A DNA stretch of 64,000 nucleotides from Trichothermofontia sichuanensis B231 (GTDB lineage: Bacteria; Cyanobacteriota; Cyanobacteriia; B231): positions 1,862,501 to 1,926,500 of the forward strand of contig NZ_CP110848.1 of assembly GCF_026240635.1 (NCBI RefSeq), given 5' to 3'. The translations under genes and the position numbers were made by a program. Within the stretch, counting starts at the first letter, position 1, and the number at the start of each line of letters is the position of its first letter. The notes beneath the pieces are model-generated. The model saw only the letters and a list, made by a program, of their open reading frames with translations. It did not search any database and had not been told where the DNA came from. Shown here piece after piece: positions 9,331-18,719 of this stretch.

Positions 9331-9642
9331 AACAGAACCTGCGATCGGCTAGTAATCATCAGCTTCAGGGTCTCACGCTTCAGGGTCTCACGCTTCCGAC
9401 CTCACCTAATGTCTCATGACACTGGCCCCTGCGGGTACCTCAATTCAGAAGGATTGGGGTCGCTGTACTGCCCGATCGTCGGCGCTGACTTGGCTGAGCA
9501 GCCCCCAAAACGATGCGCCTGCGGAGATGCTAAGGAACGTGCTGGTTTAACCAACTAGCGAGTTAACTCGCAGTACACTGGGAACACCCCTTCCGAAACA
9601 ATGCACATTCGTTTGTCCTACGGAGATACTACGCGAACAGTT
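9331..9642. other. Divergent promoter region, ABC transporter / Ycf49 pair
   Basis: About 310 bases between divergent genes. A 15-base phrase ending in CTTCAGGGTCTCACG occurs twice near 9361-9391. No RNA gene or riboswitch was recognised; promoters for both directions must lie here but cannot be placed with confidence. Confidence 0.5.
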
Positions 9643-9951
9643 ATGCATATCCTTTCCATCCCCACCTGGATCATTCATATTTCCAGTGTGATCGAGTGGA
9701 CTGCCGCAATCTGGCTCGTTTGGGTCTACGCCGATTTAAGTGGCAATGGGGCATGGCGGCTTTTAGCCCTGGCCATGTTGCCCGCCCTGATCAGCGCCAT
9801 GTGTGCCTGTACCTGGCACTTTTTTGACAATACACCCACCCTAGAATGGCTCGTTACCCTCCAGGCCAGCACCACCGTCCTAGGAAATACCACCCTCCTG
9901 CTAGCCGCCTGGGTGCTATGGAAAACCCGTAAGCTGGAGCTAGAACCATGA
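9643..9951 (+). CDS. Ycf49-like protein (DUF2499)
   Basis: A 102-residue membrane protein with about three hydrophobic segments. The conserved opening MHILSIPTWIIHISSVIEW and the phrase MLPALISAMCACTWHFFDN identify the Ycf49/DUF2499 family of cyanobacteria and plastids, whose function is unknown. An ATG at 9601 would add 14 residues unlike the family, so ATG 9643 is preferred. It overlaps the next gene by four bases (ATGA), indicating translational coupling with the DUF3593 protein. Confidence 0.85.
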   Translation: MHILSIPTWIIHISSVIEWTAAIWLVWVYADLSGNGAWRLLALAMLPALISAMCACTWHFFDNTPTLEWLVTLQASTTVLGNTTLLLAAWVLWKTRKLELEP

Positions 9952-10283
9952 TTCCCCCTGTTGATACCCTGGCCCAACTGACGTTACCCTCCAAAGACAC
10001 TCTGTTTGCGGTCTCCCTATTTCCCTACCTGGGCTTTCTCTGGTTTCTGACCCGATCGCGACAAGTTCCCCGCTTAGCCTTAATTGGGTTTTACACCACC
10101 CTCATTTTTGTCGGCGTGACGATTCCAGCCGGGATTTACGCCAGAGTTGTCTACCATGAAGCCCTGGCCAACGTAGACTGGTTACATGGGAGTGCAGAAG
10201 TGTTTCTCACCCTGGCTAATATCCTGATTGTGCTGGGGTTCCGCCAGGCGGTGCTTGCCCAACGTACCCGCCAGTTGGATTGA
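9948..10283 (+). CDS. DUF3593 membrane protein
   Basis: A 111-residue protein with three predicted membrane segments (about residues 17-34, 42-65 and 80-100) and the conserved phrases LFAVSLFPYLGFLWFL and DWLHGSAEVFLTLANILIV. It belongs to a cyanobacterium/plastid family of unknown function that commonly sits beside the Ycf49-like gene, as here with a four-base overlap. The two small proteins may form a complex in the thylakoid or plasma membrane; this is inference from linkage. Confidence 0.8.
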   Translation: MIPPVDTLAQLTLPSKDTLFAVSLFPYLGFLWFLTRSRQVPRLALIGFYTTLIFVGVTIPAGIYARVVYHEALANVDWLHGSAEVFLTLANILIVLGFRQAVLAQRTRQLD

Positions 10284-10365
10284 CCCTGAATTCCCTGATC
10301 GCGCCGCGTCTCATTTGAGAAGGGGCCTGTGCGATCGACCTTGCCAATGCGGGAGGAAGCTGGTT

Positions 10366-11379
10366 TTGCCCTATCCTCAAGTCCTTTGCCTCGGTGAAGT
10401 CTTGTTCGATTACTTAGCCGATGTCCCCCTGGAGACGCTACCAAACCCGCCTGATGCGGCTTTGCCGGTGGTAAAAAGTTGGACGGCCTATGCTGGGGGC
10501 GCACCGGCTAATGTGGCCTGTGGTCTGGTCAAGTTGGGGACAGCGGCAGGGTTTATTGGTTGTGTGGGGATGGATGTCGGCGGGGAAGTGCTGGTGCAGA
10601 TCCTGGCGACGGCGGGGGTGGATCTGACGGGGGTACAGCGTCATCCGGAATTGCCCACCCGTCAGGTTTATGTGCTGCGATCGACCACCGGGGAACGCTA
10701 TTTTGCTGGATTTGGTGACCATCAAGCGGCAGATGCCTTTGCCGATACGGCCCTCCAGGCAGACGCCCTGCCCGTTGCCCTCTTTGCCCAGGCCCAATAT
10801 CTTGTTCTGGGAACCCTGATGTTGGCCTATCCTACCAGTCGCCAAGCGGTTCAGCGTGCCCTGGCTTTAGCCCAAACCCACCAGTTAACCGTGGTTCTGG
10901 ATGTGAATTGGCGGCCCCAGTTCTGGCCCGATCCCTCAATGGCGATGTCCCACATTCGGGCCGCGATCGCCCAGGCGACTTTCCTCAAACTTGCCGATGA
11001 CGAAGCCGAGTGGCTGTTTCAAACCCGTGATCCAGGCGCGATCGCGGCCCAGTTTCCTAACCTGCATGGCGTTTTGCTCACCCAGGGAGACCAAGGCTGT
11101 CGGTACTGGATTCGTGGCCATCAGGATCACTATCCCGCCTTCCCTGTCGCTGTTGTCGATACCACTGGGGCAGGCGATAGTTTTGTCGCCGCCTTTGTCC
11201 ATCAACTGTGCCAGAGTCAGGGACAGTGTCTGGCGACGGCTGAGCGTATCCAGGCCACGATCGCCTACGCTAATAGTGTCGGTGCCCTTAGCACAACGCA
11301 ACCGGGTGCGATCGCGGCCCAACCCACTGCAACCGCTGTCCGTAGCTTCCTTCAGCACCAAGCCCAGCTTTTATCCTAG
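10366..11379 (+). CDS. PfkB-family carbohydrate kinase (fructokinase-like)
   Basis: A cytoplasmic sugar kinase of the ribokinase fold. GGAPANVACGLVKLG near residue 45 is the substrate/lid motif, and DTTGAGDSFVAAF near residue 263 is the C-terminal signature with the catalytic Asp and anion hole. The start is placed at TTG 10366 because GGGAGGA lies about eight bases upstream and the translation then begins PYPQVLCLGEVLFD, as in family members; the longer frame upstream overlaps the previous gene. About 337 residues. Its last four bases overlap the stop of the convergent HD-GYP gene. Confidence 0.9.
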   Translation: MPYPQVLCLGEVLFDYLADVPLETLPNPPDAALPVVKSWTAYAGGAPANVACGLVKLGTAAGFIGCVGMDVGGEVLVQILATAGVDLTGVQRHPELPTRQVYVLRSTTGERYFAGFGDHQAADAFADTALQADALPVALFAQAQYLVLGTLMLAYPTSRQAVQRALALAQTHQLTVVLDVNWRPQFWPDPSMAMSHIRAAIAQATFLKLADDEAEWLFQTRDPGAIAAQFPNLHGVLLTQGDQGCRYWIRGHQDHYPAFPVAVVDTTGAGDSFVAAFVHQLCQSQGQCLATAERIQATIAYANSVGALSTTQPGAIAAQPTATAVRSFLQHQAQLLS

Positions 11380-12389
11380 GTCACTACCGTTGCCGTTGGC
11401 TCGGATAGGGGGCTACAGGTGGCAGTCGTTTGGCGGATGAATTCGGCAAATTTAGCAATCAATGTTGGGTTACGCCATCCCCGCTCCGTCTCTTGCATCA
11501 GAATTTCCAGGGCTTGTTCAGGGGTAAAAGCAGGTTTATAGGGACGCTCACTCACGAGGGCATCATAGATGTCAATTATTTGGAAGATTTGGGCTAGAAG
11601 TGGGATTTGATCCCCCGCAAGACCATCCGGATAGCCCGTCCCATCCCAGCGTTCGTGGTGGTGGCGAATAATGGGGAGAACACCTCGCATCGTGCGCAGG
11701 GGTTGACAAATCCGCTCGCCAATAATGACGTGCTGGCGCATGATCTCCCACTCTTCATCGGTCAACTGACCTTTTTTCAGTAAAACGGCATCGGGAATCC
11801 CCACTTTGCCAATATCGTGCAGATACCCCCCCCAGGCCAAATCGCGAATCTCGGTTCGGCTTAACCCTAGAAATTCACCAAAGGCTTCACCCAGGTCAAC
11901 CAACCGTTCACAATGATCTCCGGTACCGGGATCACGACTTTCCACCGTGCGGGCGATCGAAAACAGAACCTGCTCAGCATGTTCCAAATCTTCATTGAGT
12001 CGCTTCTGCCGGATCAGCGATTTTACCCGTGCTGAAAGTTCCAAGCGATCGAAGGGCTTGTTCAGGAAGTCATCGGCCCCTGCTTCAATCCCCCGCAGTC
12101 GTGAGTTTTGATCGTTCAGGGCCGTAATGATAACGACGGGAATCAGACGGGTGTGCTCATCCCCTTTTAGCCGGGAACAGACTTCAAAGCCGTCCAAACC
12201 GGGCATCATAATATCCAGCAAAATTAAGTCAGGGTTGATCGCCGTTGTTTGCTCTAGGGCAGAGATCCCATCCTCGGCTTCAAACACCTCGTATCCCTCT
12301 ACCGATAGCAATGCGGCAGCAGTGGCCCGCCCGTAGGGATTATCATCAACGACCAAAATTCTGGATGTATCCGAGACAGCAGCATTCAT
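11376..12389 (-). CDS. Response regulator with HD-GYP domain (probable c-di-GMP phosphodiesterase)
   Basis: Receiver domain at residues 1-125 with phospho-acceptor Asp in LILLDIMMPGLDG and Lys in LNKPFD. This is followed by a HD-GYP domain with HDIGKVGIPD and HHHERWDGTGYPDGL, the metal and GYP motifs of RpfG-type cyclic-di-GMP phosphodiesterases. 337 residues, complete. All key residues are present, so activity is plausible. No sensor kinase is adjacent, so the partner is unknown. Convergent with the PfkB kinase gene. Confidence 0.92.
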   Translation of the reverse strand: MNAAVSDTSRILVVDDNPYGRATAAALLSVEGYEVFEAEDGISALEQTTAINPDLILLDIMMPGLDGFEVCSRLKGDEHTRLIPVVIITALNDQNSRLRGIEAGADDFLNKPFDRLELSARVKSLIRQKRLNEDLEHAEQVLFSIARTVESRDPGTGDHCERLVDLGEAFGEFLGLSRTEIRDLAWGGYLHDIGKVGIPDAVLLKKGQLTDEEWEIMRQHVIIGERICQPLRTMRGVLPIIRHHHERWDGTGYPDGLAGDQIPLLAQIFQIIDIYDALVSERPYKPAFTPEQALEILMQETERGWRNPTLIAKFAEFIRQTTATCSPLSEPTATVVT

Positions 12390-12753
12390 GGGGGAACTCT
12401 CTTACTCCCTACGATATTGAGTCAAGGGTATGGGCAGGTGCTCACTCGTCCCCTTACTAATCGCTTACCGAGGAGAACACTGGGTTCTCTCGGAGCGGAC
12501 AGATCCCACCGGCAAGGGGCAGATGCTGATTTCCAGTGTGGTTGTGCGCCTAGATCTGGGATAGGGGTAGAGCCGTTATTGTTTTTTCAGTATCCTAAAC
12601 TTGAATGGATTGATCAAACCGTCTTTTCACGGAAGTCTGCCCCCCTAGCGGCCTGATCAGTGGTTTTGCCATAGACGGAGCGATCGCCTACAATCCAGGT
12701 GCCGATGCGGCGTGCTCTGGATGAGCGGCCTGATCTACTGTGGTGTACTTGTT
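12390..12753. other. Intergenic region with no recognised gene
   Basis: About 360 bases between the divergently oriented HD-GYP and membrane-protein genes. Several short frames exist but none has family resemblance or a ribosome-binding site. Probably two promoters. Confidence 0.5.
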
Positions 12754-13170
12754 ATGATTTCTGACGCCTCAACCCCTTCCTCCGAATACCGCGATCGGCT
12801 GAGTCGCTATGCGGCTCGTCGCCGTCGTGCTGCTCAGGTTCACCCTGCCTATCGTCCCCAAACGATCGAAGTGGCGATTAAAGTGGGCATGAATGTGCTG
12901 TTTATTGCCGGTTGTGTCACTGCTTTAATCCACTTACTGCCCCAGATCCGGAATCAATACCGAGAGTTACGAGAGATTCAGGCGGAAACCACCCTCACTA
13001 GGACCCGGGTCGAACATTTACAAGCAGACTTCAATCGTTACTTTGATCCCCAACAAGCTAAAAGTGTGATGCAGGAACAGGGGCATCGGGTTGATCCCAG
13101 CCAACGTCGAGTGGTCTTTGTTGAACCCTCGCCTTCTCCGTCGGCAGCTTTGCCGCTGGAGGCAGATTAG
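12754..13170 (+). CDS. Single-pass membrane protein with coiled coil (DivIC/FtsL-like layout)
   Basis: About 138 residues: a basic cytoplasmic N-terminus (RLSRYAARRRRAAQ), one membrane helix (about residues 42-62, VLFIAGCVTALIHLLP), then a heptad-rich segment (QIRNQYRELREIQAETTLTRTRVEHLQADFNRYF) and a short Pro/Ser tail. This bitopic coiled-coil plan resembles DivIC/FtsL-type division proteins, but no family motif confirms that. The start could also be an upstream ATG at 12712. ATG 12754 is chosen because it keeps the charged N-terminus directly before the helix. Confidence 0.6.
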   Translation: MISDASTPSSEYRDRLSRYAARRRRAAQVHPAYRPQTIEVAIKVGMNVLFIAGCVTALIHLLPQIRNQYRELREIQAETTLTRTRVEHLQADFNRYFDPQQAKSVMQEQGHRVDPSQRRVVFVEPSPSPSAALPLEAD

Positions 13171-13244
13171 GAGAGTTACCGCTCTGGGCCAGTCAGTTCC
13201 GGTTCCTAGCCAATCCCCTCCCGGTCAGTGTCCACTGCAACCCG

Positions 13245-13577
13245 TTACGACTGGCCGCAGCAGCGATCGATACCCAAACTATCCAACAATAAATCACTTA
13301 CCGCATTAGCCACGGCAAACTCGCTATAAAAGCTTTTGGAGAAGTCAAACCCCTGCATTTCCGTCACGATCGCGATCACTAAGGCCCCGACATCGTTTTC
13401 CCCTTCTAGGCGCTGGCGCATGAATACCTGAGCAGCCCGACGGGCAATGTCCTGGTTGACGGGTTCCGGTAAAAACTCCTCATTCAACCAGCGATGCAGT
13501 GCCTCAAAGAGCCACTCGCCCTCTTGTGACGCATTTTGGACAGGAGGTAAGGTCAACGGCGGAATCGGCTCAGTCAT
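13245..13577 (-). CDS. Conserved hypothetical protein, 110 residues
   Basis: A soluble, acidic, largely helical protein without membrane segments (phrases WLFEALHRWLNEEFLPEP and AAQVFMRQRLEGENDVGALVIAIV). It has normal codon use with HIP1 sites and a clear ATG start. I do not recognise a named family. The convergent neighbour ends 75 bases away and the DUF1830 gene lies upstream on the same strand. Confidence 0.6.
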   Translation of the reverse strand: MTEPIPPLTLPPVQNASQEGEWLFEALHRWLNEEFLPEPVNQDIARRAAQVFMRQRLEGENDVGALVIAIVTEMQGFDFSKSFYSEFAVANAVSDLLLDSLGIDRCCGQS

Positions 13578-13689
13578 AATAAGTTCGGTATTCTTTAACG
13601 GGTTTTTTATTGTCGCACACCGATCGCTGGCTGACTGTTTTCCAAACCATGCCCTCCTGGGAGGTTTTAGCGCTGTCCCGCTGTGGAAC

Positions 13690-13959
13690 TTAGTCAGCCT
13701 TAACTTGCAGATCTTGACAGGGAATTGATTCCTGGGTTAGCGTGGCGATCGCGGTCTGACTATACACCTGTAGCTGTGCGGTGGAGGGTGCCTGGAACAG
13801 CAAGCGTTGCCCCGGAAAAATCACCCGTTCAAAGTTTAAATCAGGCTTGTCAGTGATTTTGATCACCTGTAGCTGCTGGGTTTGGTTGGCGTAATAGCAC
13901 AGCAACAATTCTGAATCTTGAAAGGACGAATTGATCGGGCTTTTCGCTAAATTAACCAT
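13690..13959 (-). CDS. DUF1830 protein
   Basis: 89 residues. The phrases LLCYYANQTQQLQVIKIT and FERVIFPGQRLLFQAP match the small cyanobacterial DUF1830 family, of unknown function, probably a compact beta-sheet protein. ATG 13959 is preceded by AGGAG, though at a long spacing of about 14 bases. Monocistronic by position. Confidence 0.8.
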   Translation of the reverse strand: MVNLAKSPINSSFQDSELLLCYYANQTQQLQVIKITDKPDLNFERVIFPGQRLLFQAPSTAQLQVYSQTAIATLTQESIPCQDLQVKAD

Positions 13960-14191
13960 GTTTTTATTTCTTCTCCTAGAGTTTTATCAAAGCGGTTCAC
14001 TATAGTTACAAGGTAACGCATCCAGAGGGCTGATTTCAGAATTTCTTCAAGATTTCATCGAGCAATTGGGTTTTCGGTCAGGGGGGGCGATCTGAAGCTC
14101 TGGTTCGATGAGCACCTAGCTCGCTCACTCCATACCCCTTAAACTAGAAGCATCTACCTAGTTAATTAGTTCGGCTGAGTAACTATACCCA

Positions 14192-14526
14192 ATGCAACCG
14201 TCACCCTCTCCTGCCATCGCGAGCGATCGCCTAACTGAGTTAGCCGAGTCGGATTTGGGCAAGCCGGACTTGGGTAAGCTGGATTTGGCCGAGTGGGGTT
14301 GGCGCATCACTGAGGTCTGCCAACCCGATGGCACGATCGCATACGTTAATATCCCCTTAACGGAAAGCGAGTTTTTACATCCCCAGGAGGGATATTATCT
14401 GCCCAACAGTACGTTCCATGACACGGTGGCTGGCGACGCTAGGGCGATGCTGAACAACGGGCGGCGGAGATGGCTGCTTTGCTAGCCCGTTATCAGCAAC
14501 AGTTTGGGGACTTGCCCGGAGGATGA
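14192..14526 (+). pseudogene. Frameshifted N-terminal fragment of a Uma2-family protein
   Basis: The first frame reads WRITEVCQPDGTIAYVNIPLTESEFLHPQEGYYLPNSTFHDTVAGDARAML, the N-terminal part of a common cyanobacterial Uma2 (putative endonuclease) subgroup. After about 14455 the protein-like reading continues in another frame (RAAEMAALLARYQQQFGDLPG) and stops at 14526. The C-terminal catalytic core of about 150 residues is absent. A short internal repeat (DLGKPDLGKLDL) is visible near residue 22. It ends 13 bases from the stop of the convergent nrdJ gene. Confidence 0.7.
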
Positions 14527-14538
14527 GCGTAACTATTT

Positions 14539-17500
14539 CTATTCCGGCAGCAGACACTTATCCGAGTCACAGCCTGCTGGACCAGCTTCGGTGAGATACC
14601 CGGAGTCGTGGCGACGGAGGGCGGCGTGGAAGTCGTCGGTTTGTCGCCGTTGGTGCACTTCCGCCAACATGCGATCGTAGGTTTCTTTGGTAATTGGCTC
14701 AAACGGTAGGCGTGGGAAGGTTTGCAGGTCATCAAAGCGGGCCAATAGGGCAGCAGAAATATACCCTTCGCCGTTTTGGATGGCCGCGTAAATGCGCTTA
14801 CCCAGGCTCTCAATCTCCGGCTCCCGCAGTTCGATCGTGGCACTGGTATTATGGGTGGTCCAATGGCGCTGGACTTGCATATAGAAGTCAAATTGCGCCA
14901 AGGCAGAAAATTTGGAAATATCGATCGCATCGGCTCCCGGCAGATTCGCCCAAGACACCTCCACGGGTAACTCCACCAGCCACTCGCTACACCGCGGATC
15001 AAAGGGATCGTTCAAGAGATTGCCATTTTCGTCCTTGTCCGACTGGGAAGGAATGACGCTGTAGCCGCAATCCAGACAGGCCAGGGCAACCGGATCGTTT
15101 TTGCGGAAGGTGATCCGCCGGATAAAGCGTTGGGCCTTGGGCGGATGCCAACCGGGGGATGCCCCCGTGAGTAATGACTTAGTTCCGGCAGGTTGGACGG
15201 TGGTACAGCGGTTGGGGCGTTTCAAACCGTGGCGATCGCAGTAGTCCCACACGGTTTCATGCACGACTTGCCGCCAACGGGTCAGGTATGCCTGTTCCTG
15301 TTGCCGGAATTCTAAACCGGTGGGGGTATCCGGGCGACCAGCCTCCCACCAGCGTAACCACTCAATGCCGAAGGCGGTGACGAAAAAGTCGAACAGTCCC
15401 GTAAAGGAAACGCCGACGATCGGGTCTAATTGCCGACTGAATTGATAGCGCGGTTCTTGGAATTGGTGATTCAGTAATATCGCAACCGATAAAGCACCGG
15501 CTGTAAATGCTTCTTTTTGTTCGTCTAAATCCTGGGGATCTAACTGATTGAGATGGATCTCTGATAAATTACAGTGAAAATCCGAGCCGATCACTTCACC
15601 GCATGGGTTGAGGCCATAGCGCTGCAACCGATGTGAAAGCTCATCTTCTGACATCTCTGGTTTGTAGTGCCGCAGCCAGTTTTTTGCCTCTGCGGCACCC
15701 AGGGAGGTATAGACTTCTAGAAATTCCTGCTTGAGTTCAGGGGTGGGCAGCAAATCGATATTGGCACGGGCGATCGCTTCAGGGGCATATTGAATCGCAC
15801 CTTCGCCGGAATAAAACTGTTTTCGTACTGCTTCAATGCACTCTGTTTCTGTTGGCTTGTGGTGAAACACACGGGTATGGTTGGCCATACGCAGGGCGTC
15901 CCGTTCCGGATCAATGCGCCAATTCCCCGCCTCATCCTGTTGCCACAGGTTAGCCTTGGCATTGGCAAAGGCTTCGTCTTCACTGGCCCCTTGACGCATC
16001 CCCGCACTGTTGTGCATCAGATAACCATCACAGTAAAAACAGTGGGCATCCTCGACCTCAATATCGTAAGTCTGAACGTAGTCATGGCTGCCTAATTCTT
16101 TTACTGTTACGGGAATATCAAGACTAACCTCAGCTTCAGCAATATACCTCTCGTAATTGGCAGCCACGCTTCGGGAACCTTCAAAACCCATTTCCCGCAT
16201 TTGGCTATAGGTATAGGTTTCCCGCATCATGGTTGCAGGAATTGTAAAGCCATGCGTTTTCTGGCCTTGATGGATCTTCCCCTTCAAGGAATAGGGCACA
16301 ACGAGACTGTTGTAGCGAGCCTTAAAAGCTGGTAATTTGAGGTTGTATTTGAGTTGCCAATGCTCTTTTTGGGGGAGTGTGACGCCGATTCGAATAGCAA
16401 TCCCCAGGCTAGATAGGAGAGCGCTAACTTGACGAGCAAAGTTAGGATATACAGTCGTTAACAGGCAAGGTGGCCGCCCACAGGCAGAGCCGTCGCTATC
16501 CATTAGACCGGCTAAGTAAGCGCAACGCACCTCAACGGTTCCTTGCAAGATAAAGCTGGGGACTTCTAAGGGTTGTTTGGGTTGCTTAATATAGCGGTGA
16601 AAGTATTCTGCAAGACGAATAGAGGTTACTCGCGATCGCAAGGTATTCTCACCTTCGATGCATTCTTGGCTGGCTTGTACATCAAAGAGGGCAAGAGCAC
16701 GGTTGATTTTGGTATGAATCTGCTGAGCAAACTCGGAATCTAAACTGTTGTAAGTCCAACAAATGCTACCAAAGGGTTTGTTGTACTTATTGCGTCCCAA
16801 GCTGACATACCCATCCCCGTGGGTAAAGCCAATTAACCAAGCAACATCAGCCGTCAGTTCTGGAATGGTAATTGCTTGAGAAGTATGGCTACCGCGTGGT
16901 CGAGAATCGGTAAAGTCTGATGGCAAATGAGTAACCGTACCAGGTAAGACTTGAGTATTGTGAAGCAGGCGATCGCCCTCGTTTAAGGCATTGAGAAATT
17001 TCCAGCGAATTCCCCCTGAGACATCCACAAGAGTCGCAATTCGATGGTTTAGGGTAGCTCGCAGCAATGGACCATTTGTTATTACTTCATAGGTCTCTTG
17101 GTAACCTTGGTTAAATTTCTGAGTTACTCGCCGAAACCCTAGGGGTGTTTGCACCCAGTCCCCTACTTGGATGTCTTTAATAGGGATCAGTCCCTTGCTC
17201 GTGTGTACCAAAGCATCCTCAGGCAAACAACGCCTGACGTTGCCAGCAACAACGACAACGGCAGCCTCGTCAATGAGCAAACAACACTCAACGGAGGTGA
17301 GTTGACGACCGACGGCCTTATTCAGAATTTGGGCACAGCGGCGATACATATCCGGCAACTTAATCGGATTGGCTACCCCCCCAAAGCCGCGCAAGGGTTC
17401 GCCAGTTGGCCGCACATTGCTCAAGTCAACGATTACTTCAATTTCTCCACTAAAGCGATCGTCGGTTGAGAGTTCTAGTAGGGATTGGTAGGACTTGACC

Positions 17501-18051
17501 CAACCCTGGCGACTGTCGCCAACAGTGATCACAACCTGGTTGCCCGTGATGGTAATGTCGGTCTGTTCCCGGCGATCGCCTACGGGAACACTGCCTACCT
17601 CCCCCTGCACCTTAACCCGGAGCGTATTCCGAATCGACGGCAGCTTTTCAATATATTTTGGTTCCAACACCGCCCCTGTACCACAGCCCATCATCGCCAG
17701 GTCCATCATCAGGCCAAAGGCTCGCCAGTCGATGACATTGGTGCTGGTGCAGTTGTAGGCCCCGGAGAAATTTTCCGGTTGCTTGATCCAGTTCGTCCCC
17801 CCCACCCAGAGCCAGCGGCCAGAGGGCAGGGCGTGAATGGCCCGTTGCTGTCGGTTCAACAGGGCAATTTCTTCGGGAGTGAGACCACCCAATTCGGTCA
17901 ACCCCCGGAGTGTGCGATCGCAAACCTCATCCCAGGACTCACGCTCCCCGTCCTGTTTACGACTGTAGGTGCGGTAAAACACAGGATTGGCGGTCGGAGC
18001 CGTTGAAGGAAATCCGGCGGCTGCGTGAGGGCGCTCTAGCTCTTGAACCAT
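14539..18051 (-). CDS. nrdJ: Class II (adenosylcobalamin-dependent) ribonucleotide reductase with intein
   Basis: Reduces ribonucleotides to deoxyribonucleotides using adenosylcobalamin. The 1170-residue precursor consists of a 274-residue N-extein, a 407-residue intein and a 489-residue C-extein; the spliced enzyme is 763 residues, the size of the monomeric RTPR type. Visible motifs are GAYNCTSTNV (one of the redox Cys), LNPCGEVIGSDFHCNLSEIHL (thiyl-radical Cys and neighbours), QPAGTKSLLTGASPGWH, and a C-terminal Cys pair in GCDSDKC. ATG 18051 follows TAGGAG at good spacing; the longer frame to 18144 lacks family similarity. No cobalamin riboswitch pattern was seen in the 170 bases upstream. 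Confidence 0.95.
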   Translation of the reverse strand: MVQELERPHAAAGFPSTAPTANPVFYRTYSRKQDGERESWDEVCDRTLRGLTELGGLTPEEIALLNRQQRAIHALPSGRWLWVGGTNWIKQPENFSGAYNCTSTNVIDWRAFGLMMDLAMMGCGTGAVLEPKYIEKLPSIRNTLRVKVQGEVGSVPVGDRREQTDITITGNQVVITVGDSRQGWVKSYQSLLELSTDDRFSGEIEVIVDLSNVRPTGEPLRGFGGVANPIKLPDMYRRCAQILNKAVGRQLTSVECCLLIDEAAVVVVAGNVRRCLPEDALVHTSKGLIPIKDIQVGDWVQTPLGFRRVTQKFNQGYQETYEVITNGPLLRATLNHRIATLVDVSGGIRWKFLNALNEGDRLLHNTQVLPGTVTHLPSDFTDSRPRGSHTSQAITIPELTADVAWLIGFTHGDGYVSLGRNKYNKPFGSICWTYNSLDSEFAQQIHTKINRALALFDVQASQECIEGENTLRSRVTSIRLAEYFHRYIKQPKQPLEVPSFILQGTVEVRCAYLAGLMDSDGSACGRPPCLLTTVYPNFARQVSALLSSLGIAIRIGVTLPQKEHWQLKYNLKLPAFKARYNSLVVPYSLKGKIHQGQKTHGFTIPATMMRETYTYSQMREMGFEGSRSVAANYERYIAEAEVSLDIPVTVKELGSHDYVQTYDIEVEDAHCFYCDGYLMHNSAGMRQGASEDEAFANAKANLWQQDEAGNWRIDPERDALRMANHTRVFHHKPTETECIEAVRKQFYSGEGAIQYAPEAIARANIDLLPTPELKQEFLEVYTSLGAAEAKNWLRHYKPEMSEDELSHRLQRYGLNPCGEVIGSDFHCNLSEIHLNQLDPQDLDEQKEAFTAGALSVAILLNHQFQEPRYQFSRQLDPIVGVSFTGLFDFFVTAFGIEWLRWWEAGRPDTPTGLEFRQQEQAYLTRWRQVVHETVWDYCDRHGLKRPNRCTTVQPAGTKSLLTGASPGWHPPKAQRFIRRITFRKNDPVALACLDCGYSVIPSQSDKDENGNLLNDPFDPRCSEWLVELPVEVSWANLPGADAIDISKFSALAQFDFYMQVQRHWTTHNTSATIELREPEIESLGKRIYAAIQNGEGYISAALLARFDDLQTFPRLPFEPITKETYDRMLAEVHQRRQTDDFHAALRRHDSGYLTEAGPAGCDSDKCLLPE
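16009..17229 (-). other. Intein with LAGLIDADG homing endonuclease inside nrdJ
   Basis: Encodes 407 residues. The first residue is Cys (CLPEDALVHTSKG), the block B region is ATLNHRI with conserved His, and the C-terminal end is CDGYLMHN with penultimate His and terminal Asn, followed by extein Ser (SAGMRQG). The two endonuclease motifs are LIGFTHGDG and LAGLMDSDGSA, each with an acidic residue, so the homing domain looks intact. Insertion is in the highly conserved NVRR/SAGMRQG site. All residues needed for standard protein splicing are present. Confidence 0.95.
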
Positions 18052-18222
18052 GATCACTGCTCCTAGGGGGTGTTGTGGGTAAAATGGCCGGTACGACGCT
18101 ATCGATAGAGTGTCTATCCTATCGCAGACAGACGCTGGCAGCATCCCCCCCAGCGGTTAAAGATTCATTGGCGTGTTGGTGTCGTTTAGTTTTCGGGACA
18201 TCGGTACTTCCCAGCCCCGGTG

Positions 18223-18456
18223 CTAACTCGCAACGGCAACTGGGGTAGGCGTTGGGGCTGTGATCGGTTGTAGGCGGTAACCTACTACCGGTACCCCCCG
18301 GCAGAAGAAGCCCTGACGGGGGCGTAGTTCAAAGGCAGGGGATCGCCCTTGCCGCCATTCGACTTCGGTCAGTACCTGCATCCCGGTGGCGGTGGGAATC
18401 AGTCGAACGGGCGTTTGCCGCGATCGGGTAATCAATAGATGAGTTGGCTGAAACAT
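18223..18456 (-). CDS. Small conserved hypothetical protein
   Basis: About 77 residues starting MFQPTHLLITRSRQTPVRLIPT; the start at ATG 18456 has AGGAG ten bases upstream. Beta-rich, basic, ending in an Ala/Pro/Thr/Val tail, with no membrane segment or known motif. It lies upstream of nrdJ on the same strand, separated by about 170 bases. Function unknown. Confidence 0.5.
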   Translation of the reverse strand: MFQPTHLLITRSRQTPVRLIPTATGMQVLTEVEWRQGRSPAFELRPRQGFFCRGVPVVGYRLQPITAPTPTPVAVAS

Positions 18457-18719
18457 CTCGTTAACACTCCTGGCCAATCAGTCGTTAAATCTGAGGAAGG
18501 TCTGAGCGGAACCTGGGAAGAACGGCCCGCTATTTGCTCTTAGTGTAACAAAAATATTAAGTTTTGTAATTTACTCTCATAAATGGGATGGGTAGGGATG
18601 GCGGTAACCGCTTGTGGGGGTTTCTGGGTATGGGCACGGATTGTTGTGCCTGTGACATCTCAATTGGTGGGGCTGGCGCTATACACTGGGGATTCAGATG
18701 TGTTTGCGAGCTTGCGCCT

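Noticed and set aside
14103-14130. GGTTCGATGAGC phrase considered as a tRNA T-arm
   Set aside because: The same phrase occurs in the dispersed GC-rich repeats (for example near 2223) and no acceptor or anticodon stems pair around it.
14493-15002. 169-codon frame overlapping the nrdJ end
   Set aside because: It is a shifted reading of the conserved ribonucleotide reductase C-extein.
18052-18222. Possible cobalamin riboswitch upstream of the B12-dependent nrdJ
   Set aside because: The conserved riboswitch elements were not visible in this short stretch; only a CTATCGATAG dyad is present.
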